From Maritalea sp047634455 (GTDB lineage Bacteria; Pseudomonadota; Alphaproteobacteria; Rhizobiales; Devosiaceae), in assembly GCF_047634455.1 (NCBI RefSeq), contig NZ_JBLIAI010000003.1, positions 76,708 to 140,707 on the forward strand: DNA of 64,000 nt. The letters run 5' to 3'. The notes beneath the pieces are model-generated. The model was not told where the DNA came from. It searched no databases and saw nothing but the letters and a program-made list of their open reading frames with translations. The translations under genes were made by a program, and so were the position numbers. Each line of letters opens with the position of its first letter. Within the stretch, counting starts at the first letter, position 1. Below, piece by piece: positions 37,317-46,144 of this stretch.

Positions 37317-38441
37317 GTGGCAGACATGCAGCCGCAAGTTGCGTTTGAAGGTGGTGCTGAGCCAAAACCACGCCCAGAACCCGTTGCTGTGCCCGATGTC
37401 CCCAAACCTGATGTAGATCGGCGATCTCCATCAGGCGGTGAGCGTCGAAGTGGTGATCGTCGCCAGCGCCAAGACCCCAATTACGCCGGACCTGAACGCC
37501 GCAATGGCGATAGGCGTTCCATGGATAATTTGCGCAATGATCTGAATTGGCAGCTTGCGCCGGAAGTTGAAAACAAGATTTTGCGGGGCATGGGACTAAA
37601 CGGGTCAAGGCGCTCGACATTCAAACCGGCGCGAATAATTTTGCTGTTGGTCGCATTGATCGCAGGTGGCCTTGCAGCATTTTTGGTAACCCAGCGCGAT
37701 AGCGAGATAGTTGAACAGCCGCAAATGGTTCTGGCGCCTGAACCGGTTGCCGTGGTCCTCCCCAAAATTCTTGTCGCCAAACAAACAATTGGCATGGGCC
37801 AACGGCTCTCACCTGATCAAGTTGAGTGGCAAGACTGGCCAACAGATTTGGTGCGACAAGACTATATAACGTTTCAAGACAATCCTGAGGCAATCGAGGA
37901 CTTGGGTGGCACCATGACACGGTTTGAGTTTTTTGCCGGCGAACCCATTCGTGAGCAAAAACTTGCGCGCAATGCAGGTGGGTACCTGTCAGCCGTTATC
38001 AGTAAAGGTATGCGTGGCGTTTCTTTGTCTGTTGCCGGGGAAGCCGCATCTGGTGGTTTCATTGTGCCCAATGACCGTGTGGATATTGTTCTAACGCGGG
38101 ATGCCCCACAAGGTCAGGTTTCAGAAACAATTCTGCGCAACATTAGGGTGTTGGCAATGAACGCGCGAGTGGGTGAACTGGGCGAAGCGGGCGAACAGGC
38201 CGAGCGGGATGACCTTCTTGCTGAGATGCTTGAGGATAAGGTCATCGCGACGCTGGAACTGGACCCAGCCGAGGCCGAGATTATTGTGGGAGCAACCAAT
38301 GTTGGAACATTTGCGTTGGTTTTGCGCTCGATGACCGATTTTGCAGAAAGTCGAAGTCGGTCGCGTAGTGGCGTTAATCAAACGATCCGCCTCACGAGCC
38401 CATTTTGGAACCAAAGCAGTGAACCCAACGCGTTACGCTGA
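37317..38441 (+). CDS. cpaB: CpaB/RcpC-like Flp pilus assembly protein with extended N-terminus
   Basis: Periplasmic inner-membrane-anchored component of the Tad/Flp pilus machine. A single membrane helix (about 106-124) precedes a SAF-type domain (VAKQTIGMGQRLSPDQVEWQDWP, then GEPIREQKLARNAGGYLSAVISKGMRGVSLSV) and VPNDRVDIVLT, the CpaB hallmark. Unlike usual CpaB, about 100 cytoplasmic residues precede the helix, Pro- and Arg-rich, with the motif ERR(S/N)GDRR twice (about 42-49 and 60-67). GTG 37317 is preferred for its GAGGA site 7 nt upstream; TTG 37269 and TTG 37242 extend the frame by 16 and 25 codons. Confidence 0.85.
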   Translation: MADMQPQVAFEGGAEPKPRPEPVAVPDVPKPDVDRRSPSGGERRSGDRRQRQDPNYAGPERRNGDRRSMDNLRNDLNWQLAPEVENKILRGMGLNGSRRSTFKPARIILLLVALIAGGLAAFLVTQRDSEIVEQPQMVLAPEPVAVVLPKILVAKQTIGMGQRLSPDQVEWQDWPTDLVRQDYITFQDNPEAIEDLGGTMTRFEFFAGEPIREQKLARNAGGYLSAVISKGMRGVSLSVAGEAASGGFIVPNDRVDIVLTRDAPQGQVSETILRNIRVLAMNARVGELGEAGEQAERDDLLAEMLEDKVIATLELDPAEAEIIVGATNVGTFALVLRSMTDFAESRSRSRSGVNQTIRLTSPFWNQSSEPNALR

Positions 38442-38561
38442 AACAACTTCCCAATGAAAACCGCGACCAAAACAGTATGTGGATCGGGCGTTAAGTCGTT
38501 ATTGACCCCGTACTGATAACATCGCCGGACAAGTCAATGATTTTTGATAGAGTAGCGTAAA

Positions 38562-40007
38562 TTGTCAGTAGCAAAAACCAAACCGCGTCAGTCGGATATT
38601 TCGATCAGCAAGTATGTGTACCAGTTGATCTTTCAAGGAATATCAAGGGGTATTCTTCTCCTTGCCTTTTTGTTTTCATTTGTTGGTCCCACGCTAGCAC
38701 AATCAATAAATTATGATCTGAGCACAACATCTGTTTTGCGGATCAATTTGCCTGTATCCCAAGCGGTGACGGTCGTTGTTTCCGAGGCGGTCACCAAAAT
38801 CGTCAGCGCTGACCCAACGATCGCCGAAGCCCAACCAATTACCGACAAATCCATATATTTGGTTGCAAAATCTTTTGGCACGACAACGGTTAACCTCTTC
38901 TCAGAAGACGGCACACCTGTTGGGCTTTTGGCTGTGGAAATTAGTGCCGACGTAGGCGATATGTCGCGATCAATACGCGCAGCAATTCCAAATTCCAATG
39001 TGAAAGTGCACACCATCAATGGCCGGATTCGGTTATCAGGAACCGTGGTTGACGAATATTCGATGCAAAAGGTTCTTGAAATTGTAGCCCAATATGGCAG
39101 CCCCGCAGTCATCAACACCATGACGTTTAGTGGTGGCCGACAGGTCAATCTTGAGGTGCGCATTTTGGAAGCGCAAAGAGACGCCGGCCGTCAACTTGGA
39201 ATTCAATGGGGCGGGAGTGTCGGTGGAGTAACAACAACCATTGGCAACACCACCGCTCAAAGTCCATCTGCTGGCGCAACATCATTTTCTTCATTCGTTG
39301 CCACGGTGCTCTCTGGTGCCGTTGGGACAAGTTTGAACGCAACAATTAACGCACTTGAGTCAAAGCGCCTCGTGCGAACGCTGGCCGAACCAAACCTCAC
39401 CACACTGTCGGGCATCAAAGCCAGTTTTCTGGCTGGCGGACAAGTGCCTATTCGCGTGCGGGATGCAGATGGATCAACCACGCTAGAATACCGTGATTTC
39501 GGTGTCCGCTTGGTCTTCACGCCTGTGGTAATGGATGGTGGCCGGATCCAAATTCATCTGACGCCAGAAGTTAGCAATATTGGAAGCTTTACCACAGCGG
39601 GTGACCCGATTTTCAATACACGTACGCTTGATGCAACGGTGGAACTTCGCGACGGTCAAAGTTTCTCAGTGGCGGGTCTGTTACAAAACAATACTAACCT
39701 CAGCCAGGACCAATTGCCATGGATCGGCGATGTGCCGGTTATCGGAGCACTGTTCAAGTCTTCGGGTTACAAAAAGCATGACACAGAACTCGTGGTCATC
39801 GTAACGCCAAGGCTTGTTCAGCCCACGGTTCCGGGCCAAGTATTGGCTTCGCCACTTGATGATAGTTTGCCGGCAAACGACTTTGAATTTTTTGCCTTAG
39901 GCAAGATGGAAGTGACACCTAAAATGATCAAGGGATTTCGCGCGGGCGCAGGCGTTGTCGGTGCATATGGATATGTTATTGATTTGGGCGAGGAGAGCGG
40001 GCAATGA
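38562..40007 (+). CDS. cpaC: CpaC/RcpA-like outer-membrane secretin
   Basis: 481 aa. An N-terminal hydrophobic signal ends near GPTLAQS. A pilus-secretin N domain follows (VLRINLPVSQAVTVVVSEAVTKIVSADPTIAEAQ, within about 55-90), then a BON-like segment (VHTINGRIRLSGTVVDEY). The secretin core includes VNLEVRILEAQRDAGRQLGIQW, LAEPNLTTLSGIKASFLAGGQVPI and VAGLLQNNTNLSQDQLPWIGDVPVIGALF. It forms the outer-membrane pore through which Flp fibres pass. The TTG start lacks a strong ribosome site. It overlaps the next small gene by 4 nt. Confidence 0.93.
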   Translation: MSVAKTKPRQSDISISKYVYQLIFQGISRGILLLAFLFSFVGPTLAQSINYDLSTTSVLRINLPVSQAVTVVVSEAVTKIVSADPTIAEAQPITDKSIYLVAKSFGTTTVNLFSEDGTPVGLLAVEISADVGDMSRSIRAAIPNSNVKVHTINGRIRLSGTVVDEYSMQKVLEIVAQYGSPAVINTMTFSGGRQVNLEVRILEAQRDAGRQLGIQWGGSVGGVTTTIGNTTAQSPSAGATSFSSFVATVLSGAVGTSLNATINALESKRLVRTLAEPNLTTLSGIKASFLAGGQVPIRVRDADGSTTLEYRDFGVRLVFTPVVMDGGRIQIHLTPEVSNIGSFTTAGDPIFNTRTLDATVELRDGQSFSVAGLLQNNTNLSQDQLPWIGDVPVIGALFKSSGYKKHDTELVVIVTPRLVQPTVPGQVLASPLDDSLPANDFEFFALGKMEVTPKMIKGFRAGAGVVGAYGYVIDLGEESGQ

Positions 40008-40246
40008 CTTATCTCCGCCGTTTGGCAAAATCGGCAGCATCTATAGCGCTGACCTTGTCCTTGCTACCGTTGCTCGGTGGCTGTTTTTATGATTATACGC
40101 AACGCACGGATCGCGTTGCTCACAGCGCTGGCAACGCGGTGAAGGCCAACCTTGAACAATCCACCATGAATCCTTCTTCCAAGAATATGAACTCAACCAC
40201 CGGACTGGGTAAAAACGGACCGGTTATGCCCGAGCCAACGGAATAG
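40004..40246 (+). CDS. Small lipoprotein, truncated CpaD-like
   Basis: 80 aa. A signal peptide ends in the lipobox LLGGC (Cys at about 27), so it is a lipoprotein. The mature part DYTQRTDRVAHSAGNAVKANLEQSTMNP resembles the segment of CpaD/RcpB pilus proteins that reads D-R-x-x-x-x-x-G-x-A-V-x-x-N, but the long N-terminal CpaD domain is missing. Position directly after the secretin, with start/stop overlap, is where cpaD belongs. It may act as pilotin or secretin partner; this is inference. Confidence 0.75.
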   Translation: MTYLRRLAKSAASIALTLSLLPLLGGCFYDYTQRTDRVAHSAGNAVKANLEQSTMNPSSKNMNSTTGLGKNGPVMPEPTE

Positions 40247-40407
40247 CTGCCTTTATTTGAAAGGCGCAACGGTTTAAGATGCCGTTAAGTCTAGTTCAAA
40301 GATTTGGGCGCGCATTTACTAAGCCTAATCGGCAATGTGACAAAGTAGATAGAGAAATAGTTGTGCTGCCTGAGCAGCTCCAACGTGACTTTATCGGGGC
40401 TTTGAAC

Positions 40408-40935
40408 ATGATGACTGGTTTAGTGAAGATTTTGCGCAAAGAGTATTTGCTCCTCCTCCTACTTACATTTTCAGTTTCCGGTTGCACAACGGCCAACTTG
40501 GCAGGATCAAGTGCGTTCGGCGGCAACCGTTTGGAAGTTGCAGATATTTCCAAAAAGGGCAGCTACACAGCTGCTGGCGCACTCACCGAAGCCCGCGGAC
40601 ATTTTCGCAACAACAATTTTGGCTACTCAGCGGCGTTCTATAAACGCGTTGTTGAACTTTCACCCAAAGACCCTCAAGGCTATGTTGGGTTAGGCGCATC
40701 TTACGATATGCTCGGTCGTTTCGAATTGGCTGACCGCGTCTACAAAGCTATGTACAAACTCACGGGCGCGACCGCCCAATATTACAACAATATTGGCTAT
40801 TCGCTGATGTTGCGTGGCGACTTGAACGGGGCGTATAAAAACTTCAAGAAAGCGCAAGACTTGGCACCTGACAGCATTGTGATCGCCAACAATTTACAGC
40901 TTTTGGCTGACGCTGCGTCATCGATCAACGCTTAG
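40408..40935 (+). CDS. tadD: TadD-like TPR lipoprotein
   Basis: About 175 aa. ATG 40408 (or the adjacent 40411) places a lipoprotein signal right at the N-terminus: LLLLLLTFSVSGC, with Cys as lipid site. A longer upstream frame has no signal logic. Three TPR units follow (ALTEARGHFRNNNFGYSAAFYKRVVELSPKDPQGYVGLGASYDMLGRFE within 45-105, then NNIGYSLMLRGDLNGAYKNFKKAQDLAPDS). TadD proteins serve as pilotins for the Tad secretin. Last pilus gene here: ATPases, platform proteins, pilin and prepilin peptidase are not in the window. Confidence 0.82.
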   Translation: MMTGLVKILRKEYLLLLLLTFSVSGCTTANLAGSSAFGGNRLEVADISKKGSYTAAGALTEARGHFRNNNFGYSAAFYKRVVELSPKDPQGYVGLGASYDMLGRFELADRVYKAMYKLTGATAQYYNNIGYSLMLRGDLNGAYKNFKKAQDLAPDSIVIANNLQLLADAASSINA

Positions 40936-41052
40936 GTCCAAGCGCCTGAATTCTGGCTTTTGGTCGAACTTACAACGATCAGTGAAATGTGAATATCGGC
41001 TTCCGCGAGTGTTTCAACTGGCCTCCCGTGACGCGGCCCAAATTGGGCCCAA

Positions 41053-41337
41053 CTACGCGTTGATCAAAACGATCTGCGCGTCAGCAGAATTCCATCTTTG
41101 GTCCCGCAAGGGCCTATATTCTTTTGAATTGTACCAAGCCATGGCGTCTGCTTTGGTCGGAAAACTCAAAACGACCATGCGGTCGCAATCAGCTTCTCCC
41201 TCAAGTGCTTCAAAATCTGATGTCCGGGCCAAATAGGTTCCACCATATTGCTCAACTGTCGCGGGTGCAGCCGCCATATAGAGCGCCATTTCATCAGGAT
41301 TATTGATGGTTACGCGCGAAACGATATAGATACTCAT
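41053..41337 (-). CDS. DUF1330-type small protein
   Basis: 94 aa, ferredoxin-like alpha/beta fold of the DUF1330 family: IVSRVTINNPDEMALYMAAAPATVEQYGGTYLARTS, then EGEADCDRMVVLSFPTKADAMAWYNSKEYRPLRDQR, the family signature. No known activity; such proteins often sit in catabolic operons. It lies 10 nt downstream of urocanate hydratase and closes the minus-strand operon. Confidence 0.85.
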   Translation of the reverse strand: MSIYIVSRVTINNPDEMALYMAAAPATVEQYGGTYLARTSDFEALEGEADCDRMVVLSFPTKADAMAWYNSKEYRPLRDQRWNSADAQIVLINA

Positions 41338-41347
41338 CAGATTGCTC

Positions 41348-43015
41348 CTAGCTGATCATGGGTAAATTCAGTTTGTGTTTTTTGGCGCAAGCAATGGCTG
41401 TTTCATAGCCAGCATCTGCATGGCGCATCACGCCTGTCGCGGGATCATTCCACAAAGTTCGTCGAATGATCTCGTCGGCTTCAGCTGTTCCGTCGGCCAA
41501 AATTGCTATGCCCGAATGCTGCGAATAGCCCATACCCATACCTCCGCCATGATGGAAGGAAACCCATGTTGCCCCATTTGCGGAATTTAAAAGCGCATTG
41601 AGAATTGGCCAATCCGAAATGGCGTCAGACCCATCTTTCATGCCTTCGGTCTCGCGGTTGGGACTGGCGACGGAACCTGAATCCATATGGTCTCGCCCAA
41701 TCACAATGGGGGCGCTTAACTCGCCGGTGCGCACCATTTCATTGAACGCGGCACCAATGCGGTCGCGATCGCCCAAGCCAACCCAGCAAATCCGAGCGGG
41801 CAAACCCTGAAATTTGATGTGAGTTTTCGCTTTGTCCAACCAACGATGCAGCGATGTGTCGTTTGGCAAAAGTTCACGCACTTTTTGATCAGTTTTATAA
41901 ATATCTTCAGGGTCACCAGACAGAGCCACCCAGCGAAACGGACCCTTCCCCTCGCAGAACAGTGGCCGCACAAATGCTTCCACAAATCCCGGGAATGAAA
42001 AGGCGTTTTCAACGCCAGCTTCTTGCGCCATCGCGCGCAGATTGTTGCCATATTCAAACGTGATCGAACCCTTGTCGCGAAACTCAGCCATTAATTCAAC
42101 ATGTTCACCCATGCTGTTTTTTGCAGCATTTGCCACCATCTCTGGATCTGATTTTTGCCGGGCCTCCCATTGTTCCACGGTCCAACCAGCGGGCAAGTAT
42201 CCATAGATCGGATCGTGCGCAGAGGTTTGGTCGGTTAGAATATCAGGGACGATATCTTGCGCTTTCACTTCCTTCAACACGTCAACAATATTGCCCGGAA
42301 TACCAACGGACAAAGGACTACCCTGCGCATTTGCATCGGCAATGAGCTCTAGCGCTTCAGTCAGGCTTGCCGCTCTAGTGTCCAGGTATCCCGTGCGCAA
42401 CCTAAAATCGATTTTTGACGGCTGGCACTCTACAACGATGGCGTTAAACCCGGCCATTGTTGCTGCAAGCGGTTGCGCACCGCCCATACCGCCGAGCCCA
42501 GCAGTTACGATAAGTCGACCGGCTGGTTTGTTGTCAAAATGTCGGCGCGCGACTTCGGAAAACGTCTCAAACGTACCCTGCACAATGCCCTGTGAACCGA
42601 TATAAATCCATGAGCCAGCCGTCATTTGGCCATACATGGTCAACCCCATACGGTCGAGTTCATTGAACTTCTCCCAAGTGGCCCAATTGGGGACCAAGTT
42701 ACCGTTTGCAATGAGGACGCGGGGGGCCATTCTGTGGGTCTTGAAAACACCGACGGGCTTGCCAGACTGCACGAGTAAGGTCTCGTCGTCCTCAAGCTCT
42801 TTCAAGGAATTGACTATTCCATCATAGGAAGGCCAATTTCTTGCGGCGCGACCAATACCGCCATAAACAACTAGATCTTGTGGCCGCTCGGCGACGTCTG
42901 GATCAAGGTTGTTCATCAAGAGGCGAAGTGGCGCTTCGGTTTGCCAACTTTTGGCGTTGAGTTGCGTACCAATTGGCGAGCGAATGGTGCGTCTATTATT
43001 TCGTTTTTGTTCCAC
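41348..43015 (-). CDS. hutU: Urocanate hydratase
   Basis: A 555-aa enzyme that hydrates urocanate to imidazolone propionate using tightly bound NAD. Highly conserved blocks are intact: GQMTAGSWIYIGSQGIVQGT, TAGLGGMGGAQPLA (nucleotide loop), RPLFCEGKGPFRWVALSGDPEDIYKTD and GLPARICWVGLGDR with the catalytic-region Cys, then GRDHMDSGSVASPNRETE. GTG start with AGGAGCG upstream. Odd: no histidase, imidazolonepropionase or formimidoylglutamate gene is nearby; instead it is in an operon with a CaiB-type transferase, an oxidoreductase and IclR. It is either a displaced hut gene or acts on a urocanate-like imported compound. Confidence 0.96.
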   Translation of the reverse strand: MEQKRNNRRTIRSPIGTQLNAKSWQTEAPLRLLMNNLDPDVAERPQDLVVYGGIGRAARNWPSYDGIVNSLKELEDDETLLVQSGKPVGVFKTHRMAPRVLIANGNLVPNWATWEKFNELDRMGLTMYGQMTAGSWIYIGSQGIVQGTFETFSEVARRHFDNKPAGRLIVTAGLGGMGGAQPLAATMAGFNAIVVECQPSKIDFRLRTGYLDTRAASLTEALELIADANAQGSPLSVGIPGNIVDVLKEVKAQDIVPDILTDQTSAHDPIYGYLPAGWTVEQWEARQKSDPEMVANAAKNSMGEHVELMAEFRDKGSITFEYGNNLRAMAQEAGVENAFSFPGFVEAFVRPLFCEGKGPFRWVALSGDPEDIYKTDQKVRELLPNDTSLHRWLDKAKTHIKFQGLPARICWVGLGDRDRIGAAFNEMVRTGELSAPIVIGRDHMDSGSVASPNRETEGMKDGSDAISDWPILNALLNSANGATWVSFHHGGGMGMGYSQHSGIAILADGTAEADEIIRRTLWNDPATGVMRHADAGYETAIACAKKHKLNLPMIS

Positions 43016-43025
43016 GCGGTCGCTC

Positions 43026-44222
43026 CTAGATTATGTTTTTCTGCCGAAGCAATTCAATGTCTTTTGCACTTTTGCCGATTAGCTCGCTCAGCACCTGATC
43101 ACTGTGCTGGCCCAATGTCGGCACAAAAACAGCCGATTGATCTGCAACTGCTGAGAATTTGACGGGCTGCGGCGCTAAGGGAATGCTGCCAAATGTCTCA
43201 TACTGCCCCTGCACGACACTATTGCGATGCGCGACATGTTCACTTTTTGCCAATTGCTCAAGGGTCCAAACAGGCGCTGCGGGAATGCGCGCTGCAATGA
43301 GCTTTTCAACCAAATCATCCTGCGCGTACTGCACCGTCCAGTTGGCAATGAGCTGCCGCAATTCGTCTTCATTGGCGTTGCGCGCATCATTGGTTGAATA
43401 TTTTGGATCATCAGCAAGTCCGACATTCCCCATCAGCTCACAAAGGGAGCGGAACGCGCCTTGAGAAAAACACACCATCACGACATCGCCAGTTTGAGTT
43501 GGGAAACTATCCACCGGGTAGGTTACCGGATGGCGATTGCCGACGGGTTCGGGCGTATCATTAAAGTAGAGCTGGCGCGAAAGGCCTGTCAGTTGCATAG
43601 AAAAAAGCGAATCCAACATCGCCACATCTATGTGCTGGCCGACACCCGTTCGTTCGCGATGAAAAAGCGCCGAGACGATGCCAAACGCGGCGAACATGCC
43701 GGTACTGACATCGGCGATTGATTCCCCGACGGCAGTTGCAGGACCGCCTTTTGGTCCGGTTAAGCTCATCAGGCCGCTCATGGCTTGAATAACCAAATCG
43801 AAAGCGGGCAGGTCTTTCATCGGGCCATCTTGGCCAAAACCCGAAATGCTCGCATAGACTATGTCTGGTTTGATAGATTTTACCGTTTGATAGTCAAGCC
43901 CCAACCGTTGCATGACACCGGGTCGAAAATTTTCCACCAACACGTCGCAATGGGCGATCATTTCGCGGATGAGTTGACGACCTTCTTCTGACTTCATATC
44001 AATCGTGATGCTTTTTTTGTTGCGATTGAGCATCATGAAATAGGTACTTTGCCCCTCAAGATATGGGCCAAAATGGCGGGCATCGTCGCCGATTTCTGGC
44101 AATTCAACCTTGATGATTTCGGCACCAAGATCGGCCAACATTGATGTACAGAATGGACCGGACATTACGCGGCTCAGGTCAAGTACACGAATGCCGTCCA
44201 AAATCGCTTTATTCATTGCCAT
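43026..44222 (-). CDS. CaiB/BaiF family CoA-transferase
   Basis: 398 aa, class III CoA-transferase. It starts ILDGIRVLDLSRVMSGPFCTSMLADLGAEIIKVE, and the catalytic Asp is expected at 171 in GESIADVSTGMFAAFG. Other family segments are ENFRPGVMQRLGLDY and HIDVAMLDSLFSMQ. It should move CoA between carboxylic acids in a catabolic route. It overlaps the preceding oxidoreductase gene by 14 nt and lies 10 nt before hutU, so these act together. The substrate is unknown. Confidence 0.92.
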   Translation of the reverse strand: MAMNKAILDGIRVLDLSRVMSGPFCTSMLADLGAEIIKVELPEIGDDARHFGPYLEGQSTYFMMLNRNKKSITIDMKSEEGRQLIREMIAHCDVLVENFRPGVMQRLGLDYQTVKSIKPDIVYASISGFGQDGPMKDLPAFDLVIQAMSGLMSLTGPKGGPATAVGESIADVSTGMFAAFGIVSALFHRERTGVGQHIDVAMLDSLFSMQLTGLSRQLYFNDTPEPVGNRHPVTYPVDSFPTQTGDVVMVCFSQGAFRSLCELMGNVGLADDPKYSTNDARNANEDELRQLIANWTVQYAQDDLVEKLIAARIPAAPVWTLEQLAKSEHVAHRNSVVQGQYETFGSIPLAPQPVKFSAVADQSAVFVPTLGQHSDQVLSELIGKSAKDIELLRQKNII

Positions 44223-45189
44223 CTCCCACGGTCAGGATGATTTTGCCGCGAGATGATCGGTTTGAAAGCGCTGTTAGCGCTTCGGGCAATTGTTCGAGGG
44301 AATAGGTCGTGTTGGTGTGCGGCTTAATGTGGCCTGCCTCTAGCATGATCAATAGCCGCTGTGTCAGTCGGTCGAGCATTTCTGCATCTTCGTCGTGCGA
44401 CCAATAAACGCCCTGCGCCGCAGCTCTTTTAAGGAGGAGGCGATTTGCTGGCAGCTTTTGAATTTCACCGGATGCAAACCCGACAATCAGTAGTTTACCA
44501 TCCCGCGCAATGCATCTGAGGGAATCAGTGCCGATTTGGCCGCCTACCGGGTCAAAGATCAGGTCAACACCGCGACCATTTGTTAGCGCTTTGACTTGCT
44601 TAAACCAATCCGTAGACGCGTATGAAACTGTATGGTCAGCGCCGTGAAGTTTTGCCAAGGTCAGCTTTGCTGCAGAACTTGCAGTTGCAATAATTTCTGC
44701 GCCATTTGCCTTTGCGATTTGCACAGCCGCAAGTCCAACGCCACCTGCGGCAGCATGAACAAGCACAACGTCGCCCGGCGACAGTTTGCCGAGTTCGCAA
44801 AGCCCAACCATTGCGGTCATATAAGCAACTGGAAGCGCAGCACCATCGGCGAATGAGATATGATCAGGCAGCCGAAAAGCGGTGTCTTCGCGAACTATCG
44901 TTGATTGCGAAAAACCGCCCCAATTTACCTTACTGGCAACCCGATCGCCTATTTTGAATTTTGAACTCGCACCAATAGCGCTAACAATGCCTGCAACTTC
45001 CTGCCCCGGAACGAAGGGACGTTCCGGCTTAATTTGATATTTATCTTCAATCATCAATAGATCGGAAAAGTTCAACGCAGCGGCTCGAACCTCAACTCGC
45101 ATCTCTCCGATAGCCGGTGCTTCGGGTTTGAAGGCACCAAAGTTAAGCCCGGCCTGCCCAAGTTTTTCACCTGCAATCCAATGTTTCAT
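44209..45189 (-). CDS. NADPH:quinone oxidoreductase-like MDR enzyme
   Basis: A 326-aa zinc-independent medium-chain reductase. It has ALNFSDLLMIEDKYQ, PFVPGQEVAGIVSAIG, the cofactor loop VLVHAAAGGVGLAAVQIAKANGAEIIATAS and DLIFDPVGG. No structural zinc Cys cluster is visible. It probably reduces an enone or enoyl-CoA of the pathway encoded in this operon. Overlaps the IclR gene by 4 nt and the CaiB gene by 14 nt. Confidence 0.9.
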   Translation of the reverse strand: MKHWIAGEKLGQAGLNFGAFKPEAPAIGEMRVEVRAAALNFSDLLMIEDKYQIKPERPFVPGQEVAGIVSAIGASSKFKIGDRVASKVNWGGFSQSTIVREDTAFRLPDHISFADGAALPVAYMTAMVGLCELGKLSPGDVVLVHAAAGGVGLAAVQIAKANGAEIIATASSAAKLTLAKLHGADHTVSYASTDWFKQVKALTNGRGVDLIFDPVGGQIGTDSLRCIARDGKLLIVGFASGEIQKLPANRLLLKRAAAQGVYWSHDEDAEMLDRLTQRLLIMLEAGHIKPHTNTTYSLEQLPEALTALSNRSSRGKIILTVGDGNE

Positions 45190-45998
45190 TTGAGCGGCAC
45201 CTCTTGTTGAAGGTGCAATCCGTTGGCTTGATCGGCGATTTGTTGAACAGCTTTACGAACCAACACCGACCAACGCTCAATTTTGCTTTCGGTTGTCCTT
45301 TGAATAGGAACTGACAGCGCAATACTGCCAAGCGGTCTGCCGTTCACCACAATTGGGGCGGCGACCCCAATAACGCCTGGATAAGTCTCTTCGCGCGAGA
45401 CCGCAAAGCCCCGCGCCGCATATTCTTCAATATGGGCGCGTAATTTGTCGGGGTCAGTGATTGTTGCTGGCGTGAAGCTTTTTAGATCCTGTTTATAATA
45501 GTCTTCGCGCTGATCCGGGGACAGAGCAAGAAGGATCGCTTTGGGTGATGCCCCGGCGTGCAGCGGGAACACAGCACCGAGTTTTTCAAAGACACTTAAT
45601 CCGCCTTGGCTGGCATGAACCTGATCTAGGCAAGTCACAAATCCTTGCCCTTCTTGATATGAAGTGAGAATGACCGTCTCTTTTTCTTGCAATGCAAGTT
45701 GTTCAACAACTGAGCCGCTGATCACGCGTAAGTCAAAACTGTTGCTCGCGCGCCGCCCCAATTCAACAGCGGCGATCCCCAGCATGTATTTTGAGTTTTG
45801 CTCGTTGAACATTAGATAACCACTAGAATGCAGATAACGCACAACGCGACTTAAGGTGGACCTGTTCATCCCACTTTTGCGCACCAAATCTGCCTGGCTC
45901 CAGGCGGGCGTTTCAACGTCGAACATGTCCAGCACTTGAAACGTCTTGCGGATCAGTCCCACACCACCCGTTGTTTCGTTTAACTTGACATCATTCAT
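45186..45998 (-). CDS. IclR-family transcriptional regulator
   Basis: 270 aa. An N-terminal winged helix (KTFQVLDMFDVETPAWSQADLVRKSGMNRSTLSRVVRYLHSSGYL within 19-63) and an IclR effector domain (FPLHAGASPKAILLAL; YAARGFAVSREETYPGVIGVAAPIV; GSIALSVPI) are both complete. First gene of the hutU operon and divergent from the ABC importer genes, with a dyad/direct repeat in the gap, so it most likely controls both sides. Confidence 0.93.
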   Translation of the reverse strand: MNDVKLNETTGGVGLIRKTFQVLDMFDVETPAWSQADLVRKSGMNRSTLSRVVRYLHSSGYLMFNEQNSKYMLGIAAVELGRRASNSFDLRVISGSVVEQLALQEKETVILTSYQEGQGFVTCLDQVHASQGGLSVFEKLGAVFPLHAGASPKAILLALSPDQREDYYKQDLKSFTPATITDPDKLRAHIEEYAARGFAVSREETYPGVIGVAAPIVVNGRPLGSIALSVPIQRTTESKIERWSVLVRKAVQQIADQANGLHLQQEVPLK

Positions 45999-46020
45999 TT
46001 TATCGTCTCACTATATGGTC

Positions 46021-46051
46021 GTTGCGATCACATTATGATCACAATAGCAAC
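46021..46051. promoter_or_regulatory. Probable IclR operator
   Basis: Outer arms GTTGC (46021-46025) and GCAAC (46047-46051) enclose a 7-bp direct repeat GATCACA-TTAT-GATCACA (46026-46043). The element lies 23 nt upstream of the IclR start in the gap to the divergent importer genes. Binding by the adjacent IclR protein is inferred. Confidence 0.55.
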
Positions 46052-46144
46052 TCACGGGTCAATAGCAATAGATGTTTTGATAAAGCAGACATTGTCGGAG
46101 GGAGCCTAAAGAGTGCTCAAACAAAACACTTTGGGAGGAACCAA

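Noticed and set aside
40279..40407. N-terminal extension of the tadD-like gene
   Set aside because: It would bury the lipoprotein signal peptide 60 residues into the protein.
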